DNA of 37,563 nucleotides from an uncultured Coriobacteriaceae bacterium (GCA_902801175.1 CADCHF010000022.1:1-37563), one strand, 5' to 3'; shown: positions 28,544-37,443, counted from the first letter of the stretch. Notes: generated from the letters alone by a model not told the origin. Made by a program: numbers and translations.

Positions 28544-30097
28544 ATGGCAGACAGACTACCAGCTGTTCGCATGCGTGGCATCACCAAGGAGTTCGCCGGG
28601 AAGGTCGTAGCCAACAAAAACGTTGACCTCGACATCTATCGCGGCGAGATTCTGGCCCTGCTCGGCGAGAATGGCAGCGGCAAGACCACGCTCATGAACA
28701 TGCTCTCGGGCATCTACTACCCCGATGCTGGCACCATTGAGATCAACGGCAAGCACCGTGTCATCTCGTCGCCCAAGGAAGCCATCGACCTTGGCATCGG
28801 CATGATCCACCAGCACTTCAAGCTCGTGAACGTCTTCACTGCAGCCGAGAACATCGTGCTGGGCATGAACGAGCCGAGCGGCTTTGACCTTAAGGCCGCA
28901 AGTGAGCGCATCCGCCAAGTCTGCGACACCTACGGCTTTGACGTGGATCCCAACCAGAAGATCTACGACATGTCGGTCTCGCAAAAGCAGACCGTCGAGA
29001 TCGTGAAGCAGCTCTACCGCGGTGCCGAGATCCTCATTCTCGACGAGCCGACCGCCGTTCTTACCCCGCAGGAGACCGACAAGCTCTTTGCGGTGCTGCG
29101 CAACATGCGCGATGACGGCAAGACGGTCGTCATCATCACTCACAAGCTGCACGAGGTGCTCGACATCTCCGACCGCGTGGCAGTGCTGCGCAAGGGCGAG
29201 TACGTGGGCGAGATGATCACCACCGAGACTACGGCTCAGGAGATGACCAACATGATGGTTGGCCATCAGGTCTCGCTCAACATCGAGCGTCCCGACGTGG
29301 AGATGGACTACCGCATGGAGCGTATCCGCGTCAAGAACCTTACCGTCCGCAACAACGAGGGCGTCGTCAAGCTGGACGACGTGTCGTTCACGGCCTACAC
29401 CGGAGAGATCCTTGGCATCGCCGGCATTTCGGGCTCCGGCCAGAAGGAGCTGCTCGAGGCCATTGCCGGACTTCAGCCGGTGGAGAGCGGCAGCGTTGAG
29501 TACGTGGTCGACGCCAACAGCACCCCCGAGGAGGTCGAGCAGCTCATTGGCATGGACCCCATCAAGATTGCGCAGATGGGCGTCGTGCTCTCGTTCGTGC
29601 CTGAGGACCGCCTGGGCATGGGCCTGGTGGGAAGCATGGACCTCACCGACAACATGATGCTGCGCTCGTTCCGCGACGGCATGAGCCCCTTCACCGACCG
29701 CAAGGCACCCAAGCACCTCGCCGAGCTTGTGGTCGACGAGCTCGAGGTCAACACCCCAAGCGTCTCCACTCCTGTGCGCAGGCTCTCTGGCGGCAACGTG
29801 CAAAAGGTGCTCGTTGGTCGCGAGATCGCAGCCGCACCCACCGTGCTGCTCTCGGCCTATGCCGTGCGCGGCCTCGACGTCAACTCGTCCTACCTCATCT
29901 ACGACCTCCTCAACCGCCAGAAGGGCAACGGCGTCGCCGTCATCTACGTGGGCGAGGACCTCGACGTGCTGCTCGAGCTCTGCGACCGCATCCTCGTTCT
30001 GTGCGGTGGCAAGGTGAGTGGCATCGTTGACGGCCGCACCACCAACAAAAACGAGGTCGGACTGATGATGACCAAGCTTGGAGGAGGTGAGGAATAG
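28544..30097 (+). CDS. Nucleoside ABC importer ATPase (two ABC domains)
   Basis: A 517-aa cytoplasmic ATPase of the BMP-associated (NupA-like) type. Domain 1 has Walker A LLGENGSGKTTL (41-48 core), Q-loop IGMIHQHFKLV, signature MSVSQKQTVEIVKQL and Walker B ILILDEPTAVL. Domain 2 (about 265-500) has a degenerate Walker A (GISGSGQKEL), signature RLSGGNVQKVLVGREI and a Walker B without the usual Asp-Glu (LLSAYAVRGLDVNSS). This asymmetry is normal for nucleoside and sugar ATPases of this class. GAAAGGAAG precedes ATG at 28544. The stop is followed one base later by the first permease start. Confidence 0.94.
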   Translation: MADRLPAVRMRGITKEFAGKVVANKNVDLDIYRGEILALLGENGSGKTTLMNMLSGIYYPDAGTIEINGKHRVISSPKEAIDLGIGMIHQHFKLVNVFTAAENIVLGMNEPSGFDLKAASERIRQVCDTYGFDVDPNQKIYDMSVSQKQTVEIVKQLYRGAEILILDEPTAVLTPQETDKLFAVLRNMRDDGKTVVIITHKLHEVLDISDRVAVLRKGEYVGEMITTETTAQEMTNMMVGHQVSLNIERPDVEMDYRMERIRVKNLTVRNNEGVVKLDDVSFTAYTGEILGIAGISGSGQKELLEAIAGLQPVESGSVEYVVDANSTPEEVEQLIGMDPIKIAQMGVVLSFVPEDRLGMGLVGSMDLTDNMMLRSFRDGMSPFTDRKAPKHLAELVVDELEVNTPSVSTPVRRLSGGNVQKVLVGREIAAAPTVLLSAYAVRGLDVNSSYLIYDLLNRQKGNGVAVIYVGEDLDVLLELCDRILVLCGGKVSGIVDGRTTNKNEVGLMMTKLGGGEE

Positions 30098-30098
30098 G

Positions 30099-31181
30099 AT
30101 GATTCACATCTCCAAACGCAAGGAGCTCCCGCTGGGACAGGCCTTGGCCATTCGACTTGGCGCCATCGTCCTTGCCCTCGTTGTCTGTGGTGCCATCACC
30201 ACGCTCTTCACGGGACTCAACCCCATCAGCGTCTATGGCGCCATGATCAACGGCGCCTTTGGCTCGCAGCGCAAGATCTGGATCCTGCTGCAGGAGACCG
30301 CGATTCTGCTTTGCGTCTCGCTCGCGCTCACGCCGGCCTTCCGCATGAAGTTCTGGAACCTCGGCGGCGAGGGACAGATCCTCATTGGCGGCCTCGCCTC
30401 GGCGGCCTGCATGATCCTGTTTGGCAACACCCTGCCCAACGGCGTGGTCATACTGCTTGAGATTGTGTGCGCAATTGCCGCCGGTGCCATTTGGGCCTTT
30501 ATCCCCGCCTTCTTCAAGGCGCGCTGGAACACCAACGAGACACTCTTCACCCTCATGATGAACTACGTCGCCACCCAGATCGTGGCCTACTTCATCATTG
30601 TGTGGGAGGTTCCCAAGGGCTCCGGCCAGATTGGCATCATCAACCAGAGCACCGAGGTGGGCTGGCTCCCCCAGATTGGCACCTACAAGTACCTGCTCAA
30701 CATTGTGCTTGTGGCCCTCCTCACCGTCCTCATGTACACCTACCTCAACTACAGCAAGCACGGCTACGAGATCTCGGTCGTGGGCGAGAGTGCCAACACC
30801 GCTCGCTACGCCGGCATCAAGGTGGACCGCGTCATCATGCGCACGCTGCTGCTTTCCGGCGCCATCTGCGGCTTTGCCGGCCTCCTGCTTGTTGGCGGCA
30901 CCAACCACACCATCACGACCACCATCTCGGGTGGCCGCGGCTTTACCGCCGTCATGGTTGCCTGGCTCGCCAAGTTTAACCCCGCCGTCATGACCGCCAG
31001 TAGTCTGCTGCTGGTGTTCATGGGTCGCGGCGCGGGCGAGATCAGCACCACCTATGGCCTCAACCAGAGCTTTGGCGACATTCTTACCGGCATCATCCTG
31101 TTCTTCATCATTGGCGTTGAGTTCTTCATCACCTATCGGGTGAGGTTTGAGAAGAAGGAGAAGGAGGCCACCAATGATTGA
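30099..31181 (+). CDS. Nucleoside ABC importer permease 1 (NupB-like)
   Basis: A 360-aa integral membrane subunit. ATG at 30099 (MIHISKRKELPLGQ) is chosen over an upstream codon because GAGGAGGTGAGG precedes it. About ten hydrophobic segments are seen. Family segments include ALTPAFRMKFWNLGGEGQIL, LFTLMMNYVATQIVAYFI and MRTLLLSGAICGFAGLLLVG with GGRGFTAVMVAWLAKFNP, typical of BPD_transp_2 permeases. It overlaps the next permease gene by 8 bases. Confidence 0.93.
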   Translation: MIHISKRKELPLGQALAIRLGAIVLALVVCGAITTLFTGLNPISVYGAMINGAFGSQRKIWILLQETAILLCVSLALTPAFRMKFWNLGGEGQILIGGLASAACMILFGNTLPNGVVILLEIVCAIAAGAIWAFIPAFFKARWNTNETLFTLMMNYVATQIVAYFIIVWEVPKGSGQIGIINQSTEVGWLPQIGTYKYLLNIVLVALLTVLMYTYLNYSKHGYEISVVGESANTARYAGIKVDRVIMRTLLLSGAICGFAGLLLVGGTNHTITTTISGGRGFTAVMVAWLAKFNPAVMTASSLLLVFMGRGAGEISTTYGLNQSFGDILTGIILFFIIGVEFFITYRVRFEKKEKEATND

Positions 31182-32169
31182 CCTCGTCGCATTCATTCCT
31201 CGCGCGGTAGCGCAGAGCATTCCTCTTCTGTTTGGTAGCACGGGCGAGATCATCACCGAGAAGTCCGGCAACCTCAACCTGGGCATCCCTGGTGTCATGT
31301 ACGTGGGCGGAATCTGCGGCGTCATCGGCTCGTTCCTGTACGAGTCGAGCCTTGCCGACCCATCGCAGATGAACAAGTTCCTGGCCGTTCTCATTCCCGT
31401 GGCGTGCTGCCTCATTGGCTCGCTGCTGATGGGCCTGCTGTACTGCTTCCTGACTGTTAACCTGCGCGCCAACCAGAATGTCACCGGCCTTGCCATGACG
31501 ACCTTTGGCGTGGGCTTTGGCAACTTCTTTGGTGGCTCGCTCATCAAGCTGACCGGCGCCAACATCCCCACCATCAGCCTGGGTGCCACGAGTAAGGTCT
31601 TTAGGACGACCCTGCCCTTTGCGGGCAGCATGGGCGCCTTTGGCAAGATCTTCTTCTCGTACGGGTTCTTGGCCTATGTGGCCATTGCCATTGCGCTGGC
31701 ATCCTCCTACGTGCTCAACCGCACCCGCGTGGGCCTGCAGCTGCGCGCTGTTGGCGAGGACCCCGCAACCGCCGATGCCGCGGGCATCAACATCACACGC
31801 TACAAGTACGTGGCAACCTGCCTTGGCTGCATGATCGCCGGTCTTGGCGGCCTGTATTACGTCATGGACTACGCCAACGGCATCTGGAGCAACGACGCCT
31901 TTGGTGACCGCGGCTGGCTCGCCATTGCGCTGGTCATCTTTACCATCTGGCGCCCGAGCGTGGCCATTCCGGCTTCCATCCTATTTGGCGGCCTGTACAT
32001 TCTGTACCTGTTTATTCCCACGGGCGAGAACCTGGCCATCAAGGAGCTCTACAAGATGCTGCCCTACGTGGTGACCATCATCGTGCTTGTGTTCTCGAGC
32101 CTACGCAACAAGCGTGAGAACCAACCGCCCGAGAGTTTGGGTCTCCCCTACTTCCGCGAGGACCGCTAG
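31174..32169 (+). CDS. Nucleoside ABC importer permease 2 (NupC-like)
   Basis: A 331-aa membrane subunit. ATG at 31174 follows AAGGAGGCC and overlaps the previous stop (AATGATTGA). It opens MIDLVAFIPRAVAQSIPLLF, then EKSGNLNLGIPGVMYVGGI, a family hallmark of BPD_transp_2. VGLQLRAVGEDPATADAAGI follows in the coupling region, and GDRGWLAIALVIFTIWRPSV near the end. With the ATPase, the first permease and the BMP lipoprotein it completes a purine nucleoside importer feeding xpt. The operon ends at a 12-13-bp terminator. Confidence 0.93.
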   Translation: MIDLVAFIPRAVAQSIPLLFGSTGEIITEKSGNLNLGIPGVMYVGGICGVIGSFLYESSLADPSQMNKFLAVLIPVACCLIGSLLMGLLYCFLTVNLRANQNVTGLAMTTFGVGFGNFFGGSLIKLTGANIPTISLGATSKVFRTTLPFAGSMGAFGKIFFSYGFLAYVAIAIALASSYVLNRTRVGLQLRAVGEDPATADAAGINITRYKYVATCLGCMIAGLGGLYYVMDYANGIWSNDAFGDRGWLAIALVIFTIWRPSVAIPASILFGGLYILYLFIPTGENLAIKELYKMLPYVVTIIVLVFSSLRNKRENQPPESLGLPYFREDR

Positions 32170-32217
32170 GCGGATTTGCTGCGCAAAGCAGCTGCGCCAG
32201 GCAAAAGAGCGCTTATC

Positions 32218-32253
32218 AGGCGAGCCAACCATCCCCGGTTGGCTCGCCTTTTC
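32218..32253 (+). terminator. Strong terminator of the nucleoside transporter operon
   Basis: aggcgagccaacc (32218-32230) pairs perfectly with ggttggctcgcct (32237-32249) around atcccc, followed by tttc. A smaller gctgc/gcagc hairpin lies upstream near 32177-32191. Confidence 0.9.
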
Positions 32254-32317
32254 AGTTGGCGCAGGTGGCAGAGCGCGCAGACAAGGGCACGCTGGAAGCG
32301 ACGAGACGCAGGCGATT

Positions 32318-32616
32318 GTACGCAGAGCATGCGATTTCCAGCTGACGGTACGCACGACTAACGAGATCCGATGCCCCAGCAGGCCGCTTTTCGCACATCT
32401 GACGTACAGTCGCTCGCTTTTCGCTCATTCGGCATCATGTCCCGAGGGCAGAAAGCAAAGAAACGACGAACGCATCAAGCTGGCGAACAATACGCAGGAT
32501 GCGCGATTTCCGGGTGACCGTCCGCACGATTGGCGAGAACAGAGGCTCTATTGCGCTGTTCTTTGCACAATCTGGCGTACAGATGCCCGATTTCGCACGT
32601 TCTGCGTACGGTGTCG
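32318..32616. repeat. Two degenerate tandem copies of a ~172-base intergenic repeat
   Basis: Copy A starts at 32318 (gtacgcagagcatgcgattt) and copy B at 32490 (atacgcaggatgcgcgattt). Both continue through ccgcacga or cgcacga, a cgaga word, and then tttcgcac..tctg.cgtac. The core word tttcgca-n-tctg-cgtac recurs near 32389, 32561 and 32590. All frames lack ribosome sites, so I treat 32254-32660 as non-coding. Function is unknown. Confidence 0.6.
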
Positions 32617-32660
32617 TCTCCAACGGCCGCTGTACCACTCCGCTCCAACACCCACGCCAC

Positions 32661-32690
32661 AAAAGGAGGGGCTCCCGAAGGAACCCCTCC
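32661..32690 (-). terminator. Intrinsic terminator of ptsI
   Basis: On the minus strand GGAGGGG-TTCC-TTCG-GGAG-CCCCTCC is followed by TTTTG. It lies 25 bases after the ptsI stop codon. Confidence 0.85.
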
Positions 32691-32714
32691 CATAAGGCGC
32701 TGTGAAAGCGATGC

Positions 32715-34418
32715 TTACTTGGCAGACGCCACCAGGACTTCCTTGACCTCTTCGTCGGTCTTCAGGCACATAATCTTCTCGATGAGGGCGTCGGCCTCAG
32801 CCTTGGTCCACTGGGAGATGATGCGACGGGCCTTGAGGATGGACGGAGCGGAGACGGAGAACTCGTCCAGGCCGAAGCCGATGAGCACGGGGATGAACAG
32901 AGGATCGGCAGCAGCCTCGCCGCACATACCAGCGAGGATGCCGGCCTTGTTGGCCTCGCCGATGATGCGCTGCAGGGAGCGCAGGACGGCCGGCTGATAC
33001 GGATTGTAGAGGTAAGCAACCTTATCCTGACCACGGTCGGCGCACATAGTGTAGCCGATGAGGTCGTTGGTGCCGATGGAGAAGAAGTCGCACTCGGCAG
33101 CGAGGACGTCGGCGATCAGCGACGCGGCGGGCGTCTCGACCATGGTGCCAACCTCGATGTCGGGGTTGTACTTGACGCCGCGCTCGTCAAGCTCAGCCTT
33201 GCACTCCTCAACGAGGGCCTTCACGTTGCGAATCTCGTCGATGCAGGTCACCAGCGGGACCATGATCTTGACGTCACCGAAAGCGGAGGCACGCAGGAGG
33301 GCACGCAGCTGGACCTTGTACTCCTCGGGGTTGTCGAGGCAGTAACGAATGGCGCGATAGCCCAGGAAGGGGTTCTCTTCCTTCGGAAGATCCATGTACG
33401 GAATCTCCTTGTCGCCGCCCACGTCGAGCGTGCGGATGATGACCGGCTTGCCATTCATCATCTCGGCGACCTTCTTGTACGCCTGGAACTGCTCCTCCTC
33501 GGAGGGAAGCTCCTGGGCATCCATGAACAGGAACTCGGAGCGGAACAGGCCGACGCCTTCGCAGTCGTTATCGAGGGCGCCCTCGGCATCCTTGGGGCTG
33601 CCGATGTTGGCAACGAGCAGCTTCTCGATGCCGTCAGCGGTCTTGGTGGCAACGCCGCGGAAGGCCTCAAGGGCGGCCTTGTCGGCAGCGAGCTTCATGA
33701 CCTTCGCCTTGTAGTCGGCGAGATCCTGGCTGGACGGATCGACGAGGACGATGCCCTTCGCGCCGTCAACGATGACGTTTGCGCCAGCCGGAATGGAGGT
33801 GGTAGCGCCATCGACGGACAGGACGGCAGGAATCTCGAGAGCGCGGCATATGATGGCGGCGTGAGAGGTGCGGCCACCGGTCTCGGTCACGATAGCGGCG
33901 ACATGCTCCTTGTCGATGTCGGCGGTCATCGAGGGGGTGAGCTCGGAGACGACAACAATCGAGTTCTCGGGCAGCGAGGAGAGGTCAACAAGCTCCTGGC
34001 CAAGCAGGAAGGCAAGCAGGCCGGTGCGGACGTCGGCGATGTCGGCGGCGCGCTCACGGAAGAGCTCGTCCTCCATGGCGGAGAACATGTCGTAATACAT
34101 GTCATAAGCGGCCTTGACGGCAGCCTCGGCGCAGGTGCCACCGGCGATCTCGCCATTGATCTGCTCGATCAGGCCATCGTCCTCGGCGAACTCCTTGTGG
34201 GCGCCCATGATGCCAGCCTCAGCAACGAGACCACGAGCGGTCATGGACTCGATCTGCTTGTCGGTCATCTCAATGAACCTGTCGCGAGCGGCCTCGTAAC
34301 GTGCCTGCTCAGCAGCGGTATCCTCAACGGCCTTGGGCTCGAAGGAAAGATCGGGCTCGACTGCGACGCGCGCGACGCCGATACCAATACCGTCAGATGC
34401 GTTGACGCCCTGGAACAT
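32715..34418 (-). CDS. ptsI: Phosphoenolpyruvate-protein phosphotransferase (PTS enzyme I)
   Basis: A 567-aa cytosolic first enzyme of the PTS, moving phosphate from PEP to HPr. The active His187 is in ETGGRTSHAAIICRALEIPA. The PEP-binding barrel shows DVGGDKEIPYMDLPKEENPF, LGYRAIRYCLDNPEEYKVQL, VPLVTCIDEI, FFSIGTNDLIGYTMCADRGQ and the catalytic Cys in GMCGEAAADP. Length fits the family (about 570). GGGAGG precedes ATG at 34418. It lies 92 bases after the 1-phosphofructokinase gene on the same strand, with a hairpin between. No HPr or sugar-specific enzyme II gene lies within the window. Confidence 0.97.
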   Translation of the reverse strand: MFQGVNASDGIGIGVARVAVEPDLSFEPKAVEDTAAEQARYEAARDRFIEMTDKQIESMTARGLVAEAGIMGAHKEFAEDDGLIEQINGEIAGGTCAEAAVKAAYDMYYDMFSAMEDELFRERAADIADVRTGLLAFLLGQELVDLSSLPENSIVVVSELTPSMTADIDKEHVAAIVTETGGRTSHAAIICRALEIPAVLSVDGATTSIPAGANVIVDGAKGIVLVDPSSQDLADYKAKVMKLAADKAALEAFRGVATKTADGIEKLLVANIGSPKDAEGALDNDCEGVGLFRSEFLFMDAQELPSEEEQFQAYKKVAEMMNGKPVIIRTLDVGGDKEIPYMDLPKEENPFLGYRAIRYCLDNPEEYKVQLRALLRASAFGDVKIMVPLVTCIDEIRNVKALVEECKAELDERGVKYNPDIEVGTMVETPAASLIADVLAAECDFFSIGTNDLIGYTMCADRGQDKVAYLYNPYQPAVLRSLQRIIGEANKAGILAGMCGEAAADPLFIPVLIGFGLDEFSVSAPSILKARRIISQWTKAEADALIEKIMCLKTDEEVKEVLVASAK

Positions 34419-34472
34419 GTGGAACCTCCCTGTTACAAAAACTTACATGACCTGCATGTTTGCAGCAATACG

Positions 34473-34494
34473 AAGCGGGGCCGAAGCCCCGCTT
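34473..34494 (-). terminator. Hairpin between fruK and ptsI
   Basis: aagcgggg/ccccgctt, loop cttcgg on the minus strand (a stable UUCG-type loop), lies 16 bases after the fruK stop. There is no T-run (cgtattgc follows), so it may be an mRNA-stabilising or attenuating hairpin rather than a full stop. Confidence 0.5.
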
Positions 34495-34510
34495 GGTGCC
34501 GATATGTTGC

Positions 34511-35440
34511 TTATGCTTCCTGCTTGGCAATGACCTCATCGAGGGCCTCAAGCACTCGCATGATGGTGCTGCGCTTGGCGATGCCCTTAGAAGCGGCGGT
34601 TGCAGAACCGCAAGCCGAAGCAAAGCGAAGAGCCGTGTCGTAGTCCTCGCCGGCGTCGGTCTTGGCAACAAAGCCTGCGACCATGGAGTCGCCTGCGCCA
34701 GTGGCATTGACAAGGCGAATCTTGGCGGTGGGGACGGTGTGAATCTTGCCGAACTCATCGTAGAGCAGGGCGCCGTGGCCGCCGCAGGAGACGATGACGT
34801 TCTTGGCGCCGCGCTCGTGCAGCTCCTTGGCAAACGGGATGCACTCCTCGGGCGTCTCGGGGTTGGCGCCAAAGATGCGGCCGACCTCGTGGTTGTTCGG
34901 CTTGATCAGGAACGGCTCGCGGTCGAGCGACTCCATCAGCAGCGAACCCGGGGCGTCGACGACGAAGCGAATGCCGCGACCCTCGAGGGTCTTCATGATG
35001 ATGTTGTACATGTCCTCGGGCAGCGACTTGGGGATGGAGCCGGTAAGAACCAGCGTGTCACCAGGGGCAAGGCCATCAATGCGGCCGAGCAGCTCGTCGA
35101 CCTTCTTCAGCGGGATCTTGGGACCCATGCCGTTGACGATGGTCATTACGATGCCGTTCATCTTTACGTTAATGCGGGTGTAGCCGCGGTCAAGCTTGAC
35201 GAAGTTGCAGGAGATGCCCTTCTCCTGCAGGCGATTCACGAGGTACTCGCCCGTGAATCCCGCAACGATGCCAAACGCGACGTTAATCACGCCCAGCTCG
35301 TTGAGGAGGGTGGAAACGTTAATGCCGTTTCCGCCGCAGTGAATCTCTTCGCTTGAAGATCTGTTGGTGAAGCCCATGTCCAGCGTCAACGGATGCATAA
35401 CGTAGTCGATGGCCGGGTTCAAAGTCACGGTATAAATCAA
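34511..35440 (-). CDS. fruK: 1-phosphofructokinase (PfkB family)
   Basis: A 309-aa cytosolic kinase converting fructose-1-phosphate to fructose-1,6-bisphosphate. The start is TTG at 35440: AAGGAG lies 6 bases before it, and translation begins (M)IYTVTLNPAIDYV, the usual N-terminus of the family. An ATG 10 codons upstream has no such site. Motifs are HCGGNGINVSTLLNELGV, GFTGEYLV, RGYTRINVKM, LTGSIPKSLPED, VDAPGSLLMESL and FLIKPNNHEVGRIFG, with the catalytic NATGAGDSMVAGFV near the C-terminus. Tagatose-6-phosphate kinase (LacC) is the main alternative in this family. Its neighbour ptsI suggests fructose PTS metabolism. Confidence 0.88.
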   Translation of the reverse strand: MIYTVTLNPAIDYVMHPLTLDMGFTNRSSSEEIHCGGNGINVSTLLNELGVINVAFGIVAGFTGEYLVNRLQEKGISCNFVKLDRGYTRINVKMNGIVMTIVNGMGPKIPLKKVDELLGRIDGLAPGDTLVLTGSIPKSLPEDMYNIIMKTLEGRGIRFVVDAPGSLLMESLDREPFLIKPNNHEVGRIFGANPETPEECIPFAKELHERGAKNVIVSCGGHGALLYDEFGKIHTVPTAKIRLVNATGAGDSMVAGFVAKTDAGEDYDTALRFASACGSATAASKGIAKRSTIMRVLEALDEVIAKQEA

Positions 35441-35672
35441 CGTAAGCTCCTTCCAGCGCTCCAGTGACACTCATTATGCGGCATGGTAGCGACACCAATC
35501 GACGAAAACCTAGTGAGCGACGGCATGGGTAAGCCAAGTGGTATAGACGGCACCCCAAAAGCGCCCAGCGGTACCGTGCGCTCCGTCAAAAGAGGGCAAG
35601 GACTCCGCTTGTCGCCCACATGCTCAGACAGCAAAGAGCATATGCTTGACAGATGGGCACGACGCATGACAT
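35441..35672. other. Intergenic region upstream of fruK
   Basis: No gene is supported. The stretch holds the palindrome agcatatgct (35637-35646), and CATAAT at about 35474-35479 on the minus strand (plus strand attatg), a possible -10 for fruK without a convincing -35. TTGACG near 35588 (minus) lacks a good partner. Confidence 0.4.
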
Positions 35673-35713
35673 GCAAAAGGACGCCAGCCAGCAGGTGTCC
35701 CGGTGGCTGGCGT
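35673..35713 (-). terminator. Intrinsic terminator of the zinc-ribbon gene
   Basis: acgccagcca (35681-35690) and tggctggcgt (35704-35713) are perfect 10-bp partners. On the minus strand ccttttgc follows. It lies about 80 bases after the zinc-ribbon stop codon. Confidence 0.8.
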
Positions 35714-35795
35714 GGCGTTCAATTTGGTTGGCAACGTATGCGGGCCAAGCCGCCCCTTGTTGCGGCACCAGGCCAAAGTGCCGCACTGGCAAAGG

Positions 35796-36239
35796 CTAGC
35801 TCCAGCTCATGTCGATGCGCTCGACCTCCGCACCGCAGTTGGGGCAGCCGCTCTCCCAGATCCTGTCAACGTAACGCTGGATCTGCTTTGAGCGCACGCG
35901 CACGCCCGACGCCTCGTTGTCCACGACGGTGTTGCAAGTGGGGCAACGGTCTGGAGCAATGGTGTGCCTAAAGATTGCGCCGGAGTCGTCCTGCACGTAT
36001 GCGACCTTGCCGCTGTAGATATGCTGGCAGTAGGGGCACATGAAGTGGGCACCGCGCATGCGAACGTCCACCTTGACGGGCGGATTCTCCCCAAAGAGCA
36101 TCTTGAGGAGGCTCCCATGCTCGCCAGCCGCAGCCTGCTCCAAAAACTCGGGAGGGTTGAGCGCGTTGGCTCCGTAGCCTAGGTGAAATACCTCACCAGT
36201 CTCGCAATTGTCACAGTGCCATCCAAGTTTTCTTCCCAT
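35796..36239 (-). CDS. Zinc-ribbon protein of unknown function
   Basis: 147 aa from ATG at 36239, with GAAGGAGG about 9 bases before it. Four CxxC pairs are present: WHCDNCETGEVFHLGYG (Cys9/12), HFMCPYCQHIY, DRCPTCNTVV and SGCPNCGAEVERI. They could form two zinc ribbons, one near each end. The middle is GEHGSLLKMLFGENPPVKVD. No membrane or catalytic motif is seen. It may be a nucleic-acid- or protein-binding protein. It is flanked by a promoter-like TATATA upstream and a strong terminator downstream, so it is a single-gene unit. Confidence 0.8.
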   Translation of the reverse strand: MGRKLGWHCDNCETGEVFHLGYGANALNPPEFLEQAAAGEHGSLLKMLFGENPPVKVDVRMRGAHFMCPYCQHIYSGKVAYVQDDSGAIFRHTIAPDRCPTCNTVVDNEASGVRVRSKQIQRYVDRIWESGCPNCGAEVERIDMSWS

Positions 36240-36277
36240 GCGATTCCGCCTCCTTCGCTGCTCGTGGTGTGCCTCTT

Positions 36278-36306
36278 TATATAGACGATACGACATGGCG
36301 GGCAAA
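36278..36306 (-). promoter_or_regulatory. Putative promoter of the zinc-ribbon gene
   Basis: TATATA (36278-36283) with TTTGCC (36301-36306) 17 bases upstream on the minus strand. The -10 is 38 bases before the ATG. The rest of 36307-36560 shows no gene and no clear repeat. Confidence 0.5.
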
Positions 36307-36560
36307 AACCAAGCGCGCCGCAATGCCCGAGTCGGCAATTGGCTTTACAGCGGGGAGATACGGAGGCCGCGTCTGCGGCTGGGCGATTGCGCCGGAGGAA
36401 AGCCCTTGCTGCGACACTCCCCTGCCGAACGCCCATTGAGGACAAAAGGCTCCCGCTTGCAGCTCTACCTGCGTCAATTGCATTACGTCATGCCCAACGA
36501 GGCGCCACCAGGCTCTACCATAGGCTCATGTGAGACACACTTCGCCAGAGGGGAGCCGCC

Positions 36561-37397
36561 ATGTCTGCCGAGCGCACCGAGAGCAAGTTCTTTTCCGTCG
36601 AGAACAACGTCAAGATCCACTACTGGGATGCCGGCAGGAAGGACGCGCCTGCGCTCGTGTTTGTGCCCGGCCTGACCTTTTCCGGCAAGATCTTTCGCCA
36701 TCAGCTTGAGCACTTTAAGAGCACCCATCGCGTGATTCTTGTTGACCCGCGAGGACAGGGTCTCTCGACCAAGAGCCCCTGGGGCAACGACTACCAGACC
36801 CACGGCGCCGACCTCATCAAGCTCGTTGAGGGCGAGGGCATCGAGAAGCCCACGCTGGTGGGCTGGAGCTGCGGCAACCTTGAGGTGTGGAGCTATCTGG
36901 AGCAGGCGGGCGTTGAGAGCGTGGCTGGTGCCGTCACCATTGACATGAGTCCCCTGCCCCACAACGAGGACCCCGCCGCCTGGACAGAAGGCTCGCCCGA
37001 GGAGCTCTCGGAGGTCATGACGCGCGTGCTCGTGAACGACGAGGCGGCGCAAGCCTTTTGGCGCGAGTACCTCACCGATGTCATGTGGCAGGGCGAGCTG
37101 AGCGAGGCGCAGATCGAGTACTACCTGGGTCTTGGTGCCGGTTGCCCCACTTGGGTGTGCCACGAGCTGTTTGGCGACGCCATCCTCTCTGACTACCGAG
37201 CCATAGCGCAGGAGGCGGCCAGGAAGATTCCAACGCTGATGTTCATTGCCGAGCACTGGGCGCCCATCGCCGAGCCGTGGTACAACAAGCTCTGCCCCGA
37301 GACGCCCACCTACGTCATGGGCGGGCACCTAATGGCCGCCCAGTACCCCGAGCGCTTCAACGACCGCCTAGAGGAGTTCCTGCAGACCGGGAAGTAA
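36561..37397 (+). CDS. Alpha/beta hydrolase
   Basis: A 278-aa cytosolic hydrolase. The oxyanion strand is ALVFVPGLTFSGKIFRHQLE, then VILVDPRGQGLSTKS. The nucleophile elbow is TLVGWSCGNLEVW, fitting G-x-S-x-G with Ser103. The probable base is in VMGGHLMAAQYPERFND. The lid region (VNDEAAQAFWREYLTDVMWQ) is about 50 residues. It resembles haloperoxidase/esterase-type enzymes; the substrate is unknown. The ribosome site GAGGGGAGCC lies just before ATG at 36561. It is not closely related by eye to the hydrolase at 12474 beyond the fold. Confidence 0.9.
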   Translation: MSAERTESKFFSVENNVKIHYWDAGRKDAPALVFVPGLTFSGKIFRHQLEHFKSTHRVILVDPRGQGLSTKSPWGNDYQTHGADLIKLVEGEGIEKPTLVGWSCGNLEVWSYLEQAGVESVAGAVTIDMSPLPHNEDPAAWTEGSPEELSEVMTRVLVNDEAAQAFWREYLTDVMWQGELSEAQIEYYLGLGAGCPTWVCHELFGDAILSDYRAIAQEAARKIPTLMFIAEHWAPIAEPWYNKLCPETPTYVMGGHLMAAQYPERFNDRLEEFLQTGK

Positions 37398-37414
37398 GGG
37401 GCGGGAGTGACCCG

Positions 37415-37438
37415 GCGGGCGTCGTGGATGCGACCCGC
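37415..37438 (+). terminator. Hairpin after the hydrolase gene
   Basis: gcgggcgtcg and cgacccgc pair with one bulged C around tggatg. No T-run follows, so it is only a weak terminator candidate. Confidence 0.35.
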
Positions 37439-37443
37439 GAGGC

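Noticed and set aside
29820..29900. Inactivating mutation in the second ABC domain (no Asp-Glu in Walker B)
   Set aside because: A degenerate second site is normal in BMP-associated nucleoside ATPases, so it is not treated as damage.
36858..36875. Catalytic Ser replaced by Cys in the hydrolase elbow (GWSCG)
   Set aside because: In G-x-S-x-G the nucleophile is the middle residue, which is Ser here; Cys occupies the variable x position.
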